Of a stretch of 64,000 nucleotides of DNA, positions 1 to 10,800 are shown piece by piece. A model generated the notes under the pieces. The model was not told the DNA's origin. It did not search any database and saw only the letters and a list, made by a program, of their open reading frames with translations. Made by a program: the position numbers and the translations under genes. This DNA is from Botrytis cinerea B05.10 (Eukaryota; Ascomycota; Leotiomycetes; Helotiales; Sclerotiniaceae), in the NCBI RefSeq assembly GCF_000143535.2, contig NC_037322.1, forward strand, positions 186,001 through 250,000, given 5' to 3'. How positions within the stretch are numbered: position 1 is the stretch's first letter; each line of letters opens with the position of its first letter.

Positions 1-303
1 GTCAAAAAACGTGATATCCTGCCAACAAGCAAAACACACTTCTCCCAGGATGTATTTTTCCGGTCCGGGATTTTCTAGCTTGTAGAAATCAGGGTCTGCG
101 GCTTTGAAATTGCCGCTCCAGTCGGGGACCGAGAGTGAAAGATACTGAGATGGCGCTATTGTTTGGGGCGGGATGGAATAACTACCGCTGTTGGGTGTGA
201 AGATCAGGAGACGTGGAGAGGAAAAGAGATTTTGGAATGTGAGGGTGTGGCTTGTAGCGAGGGAGAGCAGGGAAGACAGTAACAACATGAACAGAGAGAA
301 CAT
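1..303 (-). CDS. Secreted protein, N-terminal part only (runs off the window)
   Basis: This is an open frame of 101 codons that runs off the left edge of the window with no stop, so it is the 5' part of a gene. It starts at an ATG at 303 and reads MFSLFMLLLSSLLSLATSHT, a short hydrophobic stretch ending in a plausible signal-peptidase region (ATSHT). A second in-frame ATG five codons later would also leave a signal peptide. The following residues are Ser/Pro/aromatic-rich and include GEVCFACWQD near the edge, with two cysteines three residues apart. I do not recognise the family. A (TTC)n tract lies just upstream of the start, in the presumed 5' leader. Secretion is inferred from the leader only. 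An intron beyond the edge or a longer protein cannot be judged. Confidence 0.6.
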   Translation of the reverse strand, partial: MFSLFMLLLSSLLSLATSHTLTFQNLFSSPRLLIFTPNSGSYSIPPQTIAPSQYLSLSVPDWSGNFKAADPDFYKLENPGPEKYILGEVCFACWQDITFFD

Positions 304-357
304 TGTGCAGAATTTTGCTAGTATCTTTTCACACCCGTTGATATTCTTCACTTTTTT

Positions 358-391
358 TTCTTCTTCTTCTTCTTCTTCTTCTTCTTCTTCT
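358..391. repeat. (TTC)n microsatellite
   Basis: There are about eleven uninterrupted TTC units directly after a short T run. It lies about 55 bp upstream of the start codon of the truncated minus-strand gene, where it reads as a (GAA)n purine tract in the presumed promoter or leader. Confidence 0.9.
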
Positions 392-1754
392 TTTTACATC
401 AATCTTCTCCTGAGCATTATTATATAACTTGCGCAGTTTTACGCTTTCGACTATGCGTTGTTCGCGGTCGCGATTGAGAGGTCGTTTTCGTTCCGTGGTG
501 GATGAGTGGCTGTGGTTGGAATGTGCGCATCAAGAATTGTTCTTGGCAGGGGGGATGTTTTGAGAAATTGAGATTAGCGAGATGGCTCATCTGAATGCAT
601 TTTCTCTCGTATGTTTCGTTCGTTCCGCAACACCATGAATCTTCCGGTGCAGGTTGGCCGGCGTTCGAATCTGTGTCGGGATCTGTATATTGTGAGACGA
701 GCAAGTTTTATCTCCGGGACGATAATAATTTCGGACGTCACTGAAAACGCAGCTTTTTCAGAGTTTCCATGCTAGTTAGCGATTTTGGACGTTCTCTTTA
801 TTTTGGGCCCAGCTGTACATTCGAATATTCTGTTGAAGTTTGGAATTCTAATAGCTTTTTGGTTGCCAAACACATGAGCATCAAATAGTATAGCATTCAC
901 GTATTGCGAATATTTGCCCGCATACCCCCACAGCCCTCGTTTGGTATTAGACTAATCGGAGACCCCCTCTCCAAAAATGCTAATGTTCAAAATACTTCGC
1001 TTCAAATAAGATATCAAAAACCGGTCTTTTTTTTTAATATATAATTTAATTTTCCAACCAACAACAACGTCGAGAGACACTGTGTCCGAGGGATCAAGCT
1101 CCTCGGGAGATTGAACCGAATCAATAAACTCCCACGCTGCATAGCAATCTTCTCCTCAACAAAAACCGCATCTACATAATCTCCTACTCGAGATTGCTCT
1201 CCGAATCATGAACTTACTTTACCTACATTGGCAATCCTCACTCTATAATCCATATCCTGACGATGATCAAAAAACCGCACAAGAATCAACAGTTAGAATG
1301 CATACGAGCATATTATCTATGGACGATTCCGTAGGAGTCACCAGGAGAAAGAAGCGAGAATAGGTAGGAATGTGAACGTGCGTGGGGATTCGCATGGGTT
1401 GAAGTTAAAACCATTCTCAGCCAAATTCTTGGGTATTCTGAATTGACTTTGGGATTGAAGAATTATTTTTATATATTAAGGTTGAGATGAGAGAATGTCC
1501 GTATCTTGTAGTCCCAATCATGTTCAGAGAATATCCTCGAATCGATGTTTTGACTGTTCCCAGTATGGGAAGCCTATATTCATATGACAAGAATGAAATA
1601 GAAAAGTATACATCTTATATTCCAGAGCACACCTTAAAATCATTCTCGAGCCAGTATCTCGAACATGTCAATTGGTTTGGACTAATCGAATTCACATCAG
1701 AAGGCAGGAACAAAGAGTTTCATCAATATTCATTAAGTCTATAAGCGTTTCTCA
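392..1754. other. Intergenic region, no gene seen
   Basis: This lies between the promoter side of the truncated gene and the 3' end of the tafazzin-like gene. Short open frames occur on both strands (for example 1487-1744 on the plus strand) but none shows a recognisable motif, splice structure or family resemblance. Composition is A+T rich with a short T run near 1027. I see no RNA gene or mobile element. Confidence 0.5.
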
Positions 1755-2984
1755 TCATGTGTCTCCAACCCAACTGCCATCTTTCTTTTTCTTACCATCA
1801 CTCCTTCCTTCTGAGATCCAAGTCTCGACCAGACCCTGCTTAGGATCTTCATCTTCATATCCTAGGCTCCTCCTTACTTTGAGCACTTCCTGCCTAACCC
1901 TAGTCGTGACTTCCTCCCGTAACGCAACTGCCTCTTTGTAGTATTTAAGACCTTCCGTAAGTTCCCCCATTTCAATGTTATCGTCCAAGCCCTTCCTCCT
2001 TAGTGCCTCCTTTTGCAATTGGACAAGCTTTTGCCAGCGAAGGCGGAGGTCTCCGAATATACGCTCCCCGTCAATTGATTCACCAAAAGCAATTCGGATG
2101 TTCTTGCCAACACGAGGAAGGAAACGCGGGAACTCTCTCGATTCGTGCATTATATCTTGGTTTCCGTCGATGAAGATAGGAACGATCTCAGGTAAAGGTT
2201 CGCTTTCGAGAATAAGTCGGGACACTCCCCATTTGAAATAACGTAGTGACTTCTTTGGATGCTGGTGTACTCGTCCTTCAGGAAATATATGTATCCAACT
2301 GTGTTTTCGTGAGGTATATGCCGAGGGTGCAGGAAAGACATCTATGCCATTTGTAGTATACGTGAGGTCGCCAGAAGAGAAAGGATCGACAATATCAGGA
2401 TCTTTTGGTCGCATAGAAATCTTCTTCTTTGCCTTTTGTATCGGTGGTTCGTAACGTGTAGTAAAAGGCTGCGCGGAAAGCATTCGTATTGCTTGTGCAA
2501 TTGTAGGCTGAAAGAGTCCACCATTCTCGGAGTATGCGCCTCTATGTGTAGGTAAAACTTGGCCTAAGGTGAAGAACGTGGAGAGTACTCTGTAAAACAA
2601 TCAGCAATAGGAATGGCAGATGAATGGTGGGTTCGCAGACTTATTCTGAAAGCAGATATCGTAGCTGCCAAGACTCCATCTATGATTAGAGGGGTTGAAG
2701 CCATATTTGAGGGGCAATACACCCCAGATTAATGGATCATCCAAAACGCTGACATGGTTCGAGACAGTAATTAAACCTCTTTCTCTCTCCTCAGGGTTCT
2801 CTCGTCTATCGAGAGTGGCCTTGAATCTTTCCAGCCCAATAACCTCAACATTACTCAGACCATAGTAAAAGAACCGGGTTATCGCTCCTGTGACGCCCAT
2901 AATCAGGCTCGAGCTGAATCGCCATGGTAGACTTGGTTTTGTAGGAGGATCCGATTCGAGTTTGGTATACGAGGATGCTACCAT
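1755..2984 (-). CDS. taz1: Tafazzin-like phospholipid acyltransferase
   Basis: Two exons (2984-2641 and 2589-1755) give 392 residues. The family (tafazzin; LPLAT/PlsC superfamily) transfers acyl chains between phospholipids and remodels cardiolipin at mitochondrial membranes. Visible support: the HX4D block NHVSVLDDP with His77 and Asp82, a GQVLPTHRG segment right after the intron, and the FPEGR block at about 217-221 preceded by SWIHI. All match tafazzin order and spacing. The hydrophobic stretch at about 24-42 could be the membrane-insertion segment. The start is the ATG at 2984; an upstream in-frame codon at 3008 would add eight unsupported residues. The 51-bp intron has a weak donor (GTCTGC) but a good TTTTACAG acceptor, and joining there restores QNKVLSTFF in frame. 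The C-terminal tail is Lys/Asp rich. Family is confident; the donor site is less so. Confidence 0.88.
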
Positions 2985-4001
2985 GATGAGAAAACAATAA
3001 TTATACAAGAAAAAAATATCATAGGGTCGTAATAGGGATTTATAATGAATGTGGTAAAGTTAAGTGAAAAGATTGAGAAGTTAAGAATGCCATGCCAATG
3101 CCATGCATGAACAACTTCAAAAGTTGATTGGAGGAAAAAAAGTGACGTCGGGTCGATTGTTGATTTAGGTTGGGACCTGCTTTGAAGAGACCCCACATGC
3201 GGCCGCTAGTCTCGAGTAAAATGACTTCGAAGGTTTGGCGAGAAATCAACCATAATTGCAATCTCAACCCGACTTCGTTTCTATGCAGCAATTCTTTGGT
3301 ATTAACTTACCATTTTGTATTGAATACGAAGTATATTCAGTCATATGAGAGTATTGAATATGAGTGATCTTCATCAAATCAAACGCGGGAGACAACTTTA
3401 CTACCAGCATAGATCTAGACGATGTTCAGTGAGTGGGTGATCAGGGGTCTTTGAAGGCCAGTCATATAATCTTTTATCTCAAGATTTCTGTAACACATAT
3501 TCACGAAGGATCATATATCTACGTTATTTTTCTACTCTCCATCACATGTAAGTGAAAAATGAATGAACTGGGGCACAAAATCAATGGAGTAGTTCCTCCT
3601 GGGGGTCACATGTATGAAATATCATCACATAGCCTTGTACGCGCATGCACTATATAACAGTTCATCTTCTCCTGTTCATAAAAACGTTGATTCATAAATG
3701 GCTAACTAAAGAAGTGAAAGCAATCTGAGCCTCTAAAATCCTAATCTGTACGCCGTTGGCAAGATCCTCGTGCAAACCCTATCCATCCTATCCTCCGACG
3801 AAAAATCCTAAAGGCATGTAGTCAGATATGTAAAAGAAAGATGCAAGAAAGTGCAAGTAAATAAATAAATGCAATTTCCTCATATTTGGGTATCCATCAC
3901 TTTAAGATTCGTATCACATCACCACGCCATATTTTCGATTGATCTAGTTGTTCTACAACAGAGTTCGACGGGTCTTCCTCTTCAAATAAATGTTTGAAAG
4001 G
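2985..4001. other. Intergenic region, no gene seen
   Basis: This holds the promoter of the tafazzin-like gene (right side of that gene) and the 3' region of the next minus-strand gene. I see no coding sequence, repeat array or RNA gene. A TGACGTC half-CRE-like string occurs near 3142, about 155 bp upstream of the tafazzin start, but its function is unproven. Confidence 0.45.
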
Positions 4002-6165
4002 TTAGACAAGAAGAACAAGAGCGACGAAACCGACGATTAAGACGATGGATTCGGTGCCGACGATATTGACATCAGCGTTGCCAGAGTAGATGGCCGGAGT
4101 GACAGTAGCGGCTGGTGGAAGGCCAACTGATGACTTGGTAGTAGGGGCATAACTTGGAGTAATGACTGCACCGACGCCAGTTCCTACCCCTGTGCCTAAG
4201 AGACTACCGGTACTGGCTGTGGAATGGTTGGAGAACGCGCTAAGGTTTGGTGTGGGTTCAATGCTCATGTATGGGTGAGTGTGGGAGAGGGAAGGAGAAT
4301 TGGTGGGGGCAGTAGAAAATGAGTAAGTAGCCGATTCTTTAGGAGGAAAGGACATTCCCCCACTCGGAATGGTAACACCGATGAATCCAGGAACGCTGTG
4401 TGTACTCCATGATGCTTGGGCTGGGGGATAGTATGCTGTCTGCGATGAAGGACCGTTAGATTCATCTGGAGAATTGGCAGATGATGCAACTATTGTTCCA
4501 GTAGCTGTAAGAGTACCACCTGAAACGACAAATGGTGTTGCGGTGACAGTGACGGTAACTTGGGATGGGCAAGTGCAAACTCCTGAAGATGGCGCAACAC
4601 CATTTGAAGCAACAACACCGCCATTACTGGAAGCGAAGTATGATGGGTTCAACATGAGAGAAGCAGTAACAGTACTTGGAGGACCAGTTTCGGTTGTAGT
4701 CCAGGTACGTCCACCAGAAGTGAAGGTTTCTGTGGTACGTGCAGCTGAGGAAGGACCATCAATGTCAGGAAATTTGCCAATGATACTTTGAGAAGTAACA
4801 TCAGCAGATGATTCTGTAATGGTCTTAGTAATGGTACCAGTACGAGTTGTTGTTGAAGTAATTGTAGTTGTGCTTGTAGCCGAAGTTGAGGTTGTGCCAA
4901 TATTGTCTGATGCTGGAGTACTTGAAGAATTGTTGAAGGAAACACTTAGTGGGGTGCCAACAATAGCAGAGATCACGGTACTTGATACATTGTTATATGG
5001 TGGAGTAATTGTAGGAATTTTTGCAGAATTGCCTGGTGGTGTTCCGACAATTGCAGAAGCAACAGGGGTAGATAGACTGGATGTCGAAGAAGCTGAAACA
5101 ATCGTATAGCTTGGGTAAGTCACAGACTTACTCAATGATTGAACAGTTGAAGTAGTGCTGTTGAGAAATGGGGCATCAGTGGTGCTGACTGTTGGAAGAC
5201 TTGGAGCAACCGAAACTTGACTTGTGCTGCTTTCTGATAATGTTTGAGCTGCAGATGATTGAAATGGTGTTGGCTTAATCGTCAAGGATTGTGTAGGCAA
5301 TGATAAAATTGTGGAAGATGGAGCAGCCGACGATTCAGTGGGCAAAGATGCAAAAGTGTATTGTTGATCTGAAGTGGATTCAACAATAGACGATTGAGCA
5401 GCAGAGGACTGAAAGGTTGACGCGAGTGGAACGGCGGCAACAGCTGAAGAAGGTGTATCTGGCTCCAAGCTAGATGTCTCCAATACCAATGGGCGAGTGA
5501 TGTCGGAAGCGGCTGGAGATCTAAGAAACAAATCAGCTCCCATCCATCAAATTGTTAATGATTGAATACACACGGGTCAGATGTGATCGTAGCGCCAGAA
5601 TCAGCTGGAGAAACAAGAGCCGCGCTACATTTCATCAGTTTATTAGTACATGGAAATTGATTGATTGACGTACCCTTGATTATCAATAGCAGAAGGAGAA
5701 GTGGAAGTCTGTGTAACTGGAGTGATATCAACTGATTGCTGTGGTGTTACAGTAATAGTAGAGACAACAACAGTTGTAGACTCATAACTGCTGCTGTGAA
5801 TATTGGTATGACCAGGGCTAACAGGAGGGAAATTATCAGAAAGACTTGATGTAGCTACAGAGGCTTCGATAGTAGCAAGAACGGAGGAGTCGCCGAAAGC
5901 AGAAGCTAATGTTGATGCGACAACTACATTATTGATGGTGACAAGTGAAGTTCCTGGTAGATCAAGACCTCCATTGGATATGGCTCGAGCCTCATCATGG
6001 ACTTGATTGACGACTATAATGTATGAACAATCGTTAGAAACTTCTCTGCACATTTGATAATTGGCATTTGAAGATCGGGACGTGACATTTACCTGCATCT
6101 CCGCCAGCGGCGGCCTCAACAGCCAGCGCAGAGACTATGAGCGGAATACTTAAAAGAAGTTTCAT
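4002..6165 (-). CDS. Ser/Thr-rich secreted protein with GPI-type C-terminus
   Basis: Four exons (6165-6093, 6013-5674, 5624-5574, 5520-4002) join in phase to 660 residues. The N-terminus MKLLLSIPLIVSALAVEAAA is a clear signal peptide. The body is dominated by Ser, Thr, Ala, Pro and Val, expected to be heavily O-mannosylated, with few charged residues. Looser internal echoes include AIVGTP twice and repeated TSST-like strings. The only Cys-containing patch is SGVCTCPSQ near the middle. The C-terminus ends in a hydrophobic tail (SIVLIVGFVALVLLV) preceded by small residues (YSGNAD), the classic layout of a GPI-attachment signal. The best inference is a cell-wall or plasma-membrane mucin-like protein. 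No catalytic domain is visible. Introns have GTAAAT, GTACGT and GTGTGT donors, and the second contains a perfect TACTAAT branch site. Exon 3 is only 51 bp. A single-pass membrane sensor of the Wsc/Mid2 kind is less likely, because no cytoplasmic tail follows the hydrophobic segment. Confidence 0.75.
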
Positions 6166-6856
6166 TCTGATGGATTCTATGGAATCAAAGAGACTTGTTT
6201 CTATTTTTTGATGAAATGTACGAAGATTAGTATTTTGGAGGAAGTGGAAGTACTTTTGGGTTCCCAAGAGATTGAGAGAAGGAGAGGAAGATGTAAAGAC
6301 GATAATGAGGGTATTTTGATAATTGGATGTGGTTCAAAACGAATGTGGTATGTCAAATTGATCAACAACTTGACGATTTTGGTTTATGTTGCGTGTTAAT
6401 ATTTTGGCTGAGAAAAGATTGAGAGGGGTGGTTGTTATTTAGAAACTGAGGTGATTCTCAATGGCAGAAGGCTGTGACTTTGCTTCGGCCCGAAGGTCGT
6501 TGCCGAAATCAATTTTGAGGTGAATTCAGAACCGCAATAATTATTAGCAGGCACAATTAATAAGATATCTCTGTTTCAAGTCGAATAATAGCAAGCACTC
6601 ACTCTGCACAAGATCCATCTAATAAGTAGGTATGATCTAATAGGAGTTTTATTGTTGATACATACCTACCCAGCGGAAAGCAGATATCTTAATCAGGACG
6701 TCGCTGGCTACAGACAAAATTCACTTCCTTCTCATCATATCATATCTATCCAGTGGATCTTCCGTACATGGTTTTGGTCTTGGCCTTGAACAAAGATCAA
6801 CTATGAATATCGATCCAAAATGAATTCGAAAAACAACTTTCCTATGTAGGTGCCAA

Positions 6857-6900
6857 TAGTCTGCCTCCACGGCAGTGGTCTCCGAAGGGCCAGCGGAGCG
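6857..6900 (+). repeat. 44-bp dispersed element, copy A
   Basis: This matches the reverse complement of 29155-29198. The left 22 bases (TAGTCTGCCTCCACGGCAGT plus GG) and the right 15 bases (AGGGCCAGCGGAGCG) are identical. A 7-base centre differs at five positions. Flanks outside the 44 bp do not match. The left arm contains a CCAC-GGCA-GTGG hairpin. Two conserved arms around a variable centre suggest a structured or mobile remnant, but the identity is unknown. Confidence 0.8.
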
Positions 6901-7180
6901 TTAATCTCATCCTCGAAGAGAACTTCTCTTGATTGTTCTCTTCATCAAGGAAGCAGAACATACTTGCATGGAGGAATTTTCCGCGGATATTGAACTATCA
7001 TACCCTTTACAAGGTGAATCTAACGACAGGTTCACACATGCTCTTCCCTAAAGGCGGCTAGCAACACCAAGTGTCCAGGCAAAGATCTTAAACTAGGTAC
7101 CTTTCACCAAGTATCTTGCTTGGATTTCTAGTCGTCCATAGAACACGTCTTATGTATCCTGAGGATGCGGATAAAAGCAC

Positions 7181-7196
7181 ATATATATATATATAT
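7181..7196. repeat. (AT)8 microsatellite
   Basis: A pure alternating AT tract in the PDS5 upstream region, about 660 bp before the start codon. Confidence 0.9.
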
Positions 7197-7857
7197 CCGT
7201 ACGAGGAGGCCCAATGCTAGCATGTTAAGCTCTAGAGTAACATCTTACAGTACTAGAACACAAGCATGATTCCGATTCCGACTTGTAGACTGTGGCTGTC
7301 GATGAAACTGTCTACAAGAAGTATGCACTCATCCGATCAGACAATATCTCTATCCGTTCCAGCATAAAATACTCGCATTAGATGATGGCAAGGCCGGCTA
7401 TTATCTGATTGACCAGGTGTCACACGGTCAATGGACCACGGCGACGCACAGTCACGGCGACCAGATAGTCTAGGGCAACTTCAAACAATAGATAGGTGCA
7501 AACAATCCATATCGAGTTCAAACAGTAAAAGCACAGATAGTCCATGTCAAGATCAATAAGAGAGCAGTTTGCAATTGGTGAGAGCCGATGTGTTACGTAT
7601 TTCATCGGCAAAATGCAGCCATGGTAAGGTTTAACCGTAGCGCGATTGCCCAAAAAAGCTTAACCAACGCGTCTCAGAGCACTTTGGTACTACACGCGAT
7701 TTCTCCTCCATCCCCCCCATGCAATAAGCTCAAAACATCCACCATCAAACGCATTCAACCACGAATTAATCCACCATCACTCTGCGCATTCTCAAACTGA
7801 CTCGAACGAAAACAATTACCAAAACTACAACTCCGCGATTGGAGTTTTCAATTGAAA

Positions 7858-10800
7858 ATGGCTCCGCGCCGCGGTGCGATCGAATCTCCTGAACCGGAAG
7901 AACCCTCTGCCAGCTTAGTATTCAATGAAGCTTTATCATGGCGCGCAGGAAAGCCCATTGCGACCGAAACTCTCTTGAAGAGACTTAAGAAGCTTGCGAG
8001 TGAGCTGCGGGATATGGATCAGGAGGAAATAGATAAATCATCATTGACAGTAGTGGCTAAAGAGCTCGCGGCGCAGAATTTATTGAATCATAAGGACAAC
8101 GGAGTCAGGGCATGGACAGCTTGCTGCTTGGTAGATATATTGAAGCTTTGCGCTCCAGATGCACCATACACTAGTTCGCAGGTTAAGGTATACAATTCTC
8201 GGGCTCTCACACTACTGAATTAGGATCTAACTTTATTAGAATATCTTCACCTTTTTCGTTGGTATCATTTTACCGGCCCTTGCCAATCCTAGTCACCCAT
8301 ACAATACCGAACACAAATATGTTTTGTCATCTCTCTCAGAAGTCAAGAGTATTGTTTTGATGACAGATCTTCCTAATGCCGAAGATCTCATGCTCCATCT
8401 TTTCAGCACCTTCTTCGATATATGTTCCGGTTCTTTGAAGTCCTCTACAGACGAGCAAATAAGCAAAGATGTCGAATATAATATGTCACAGTGTTTGGTT
8501 ACTTTGGTCGACGAAGCGCCAGTCGTGGGAGCACCAGTGATCGATATTATTGTTGCGCAATTTCTACGAGCTGCTACACCTGGTGGAGGTAAAGGCAAGC
8601 ATGGTGCAAAGGCCGACGACAAGCAATCTACACTGTTGTTGAAGGATCTTCCAGAAGCATACAATATGGCAAAGACTATCTGTAATGATTGCTCTGATAA
8701 GATGTCTCGTTACGTCAGTCAGTATTTCAACGACGTTATGATGGAAGTTTCTACAAGTGGAGGCAAATCGAACGGGCACCGAAAGGATGATGCGGACTCG
8801 GATGGAGATGATGCTCCAACAGGACCATCAGATCAGGACTTGAAAGAACTCGAAAAGGCCCACAGACTTCTAAGAGAACTATGGCGCGCATCACCTTCTG
8901 TTTTACAGAATGTTATTCCTCAAGTAGAGGCAGAATTGTCGGCAGAGAACATACAATTGCGCTTGTTGGCTACCGAGACTTTGGGAGACATCATTTCTGG
9001 TATTGGTGCTGCGGGACCACCGCCTTTACCTAATATGGATCCCGCTGCGTATCCTCCTGTGCGACTTGATGACTACCCAGTAACGCCTATCACAAGTATC
9101 CTCGTCAAGCCCAGTTCACCACAATCCTTTTCTCAAACACATCCATCTGTTTGGCATAGCTTCATTGGACGAAAAAATGACAAATCGCCAATCATTCGAT
9201 CAGCCTGGACTACAGCTATTGGACGAATCTTGGTAACTGAGGCTGGAGGTATCGGATTGAACCGAGAAGACGAAGTTGCATTGGTCAAGTCATTAGCGGA
9301 GAAGTTGAATGATCCTGATGAGAAGGTCAGAATTGCTGCTGTGAAAGCTGTTGCAAGCTTCAATTTGGTAGATATCATGGAGAAACTTGTACCTAATGGC
9401 CCAGTAGTCAAGTCTGGCTCTGTTCTTAGTAATTTGGCAGATCGAGCGAGAGACCGTAAGCCGGCCGTTCGAGCAGAGGCTATGACGACACTTGGTACGA
9501 TATGGGGTGTAGCTACTGGTGAGATTGCGGCAGGAAACGAGATTGTGATCGCATCATTGGGTGCTATCCCTTCAAGAATCTTCGAAGGTTTCTTTGCCAA
9601 TGATTTAGAACTCAACGTTGTTTTGGATCATGTGATGTTCGAACAGCTCTTACCTTTGACTTATCCACCTTCCAAGGCCAAAATCTCGAAGAATGGCGCT
9701 TCTCAATCACAACTATCTTCCGATGAACCATTCGATGCAGATAAAATTCGAGCAGAACGTATCCTACTGTTAGTTCGATCTCTCGATCCCAAGCCCAAGA
9801 AAGCTTTCTTCGCTATACAGGCCCGAACGAAATCATACTCCGATGTTCTTGCTGCTTATATCAAGAAATGCGAGGATTTTAACGGTGGAGTGACCGAAGG
9901 TGATGCCGCAGATGTTAAGCAAAAACTCGGCGCAGTTATTGAGTATCTTCTTCAATTTCTTCCAGATCCTTTACGAACTAGCCAAGATTTACACAAGTAC
10001 GCGAAGCTCCATGATCGTAGAACTTATCAACTTCTACGGTACACAATGGATCCTAAAAGCGATTTCAAAACTGTTCACAATGCGATCAAAGAATTTTCTA
10101 AACGCATTGAAGCAGCACCAAATGCTCCGGCTGGCCTTCTTGACACTCTAACGCCTATCATTTACCGTTCTGCCTTTTTGGTATACAATCGGAGTCACTT
10201 GCCTGCCATTCTACAGTTTTCCAGAACTGACGATAAAGGATTGGGTGCTACAGCTCAGGAGGTCATGAACGAAATTTCCGAAAAGAATCCACAGGTGTTG
10301 ACTGCAAACATCAAGGAGTTATGCAAGACTCTAGAAGATGAGGCACCAACAGAGACTAAAGAGAATGATCCAGGCACCGTGGCAACTTTGAAAGCATGTG
10401 CAGTCTTTGCCAAAAGCAAGACCGAATCGAAATCACTTCCCAAGGATCGCAAGTTTGCTCAAACATTAGTCAGTTATGCATCATTTGGAGCACCACCTCG
10501 AGCTGCCAAATATGCGATCACGCTTTTGATGGCTGCCACTGATCGAAAGGAAATGCATGCAAAGGATCTTTTGGAGAAGTCAACAAAGGAGTGGAAGTAT
10601 GGGGAAGGCCATTTTTTGACCAAGCTGGCAGCGATCAGTCAATTGCAACTGTTATCTCCCAAAATTGCGGATGACTTTAGCGATGAAATTCTTGAAATCA
10701 CCACCCAAGAGCTTCTCCTGCAAGTACGAACTCCAGCCAAAGATACCGATCCTAAATGGCAGAATGATGATGAGCTAGACGAAGAATGCCAAGCCAAATG

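Larger units (their letters stand above)
6166..7857. other. Divergent intergenic region with a short dispersed element
   Basis: This 1.7-kb stretch separates two divergent genes, the Ser/Thr-rich protein (-) and PDS5 (+), so it carries both promoters. It contains the 44-bp element at 6857-6900 and an (AT)8 tract at 7181-7196. I see no coding potential beyond short unsupported frames and no RNA gene. Confidence 0.5.

Noticed and set aside
1487..1744. 85-codon plus-strand open frame
   Set aside because: No family features, lies against the 3' end of the tafazzin-like gene, and has no splice or promoter support.
4474..5109. Plus-strand frames rich in Val/Glu opposite the Ser/Thr-rich gene
   Set aside because: They are mirror images of Ser/Thr/Ala codons on the coding strand, not genes.
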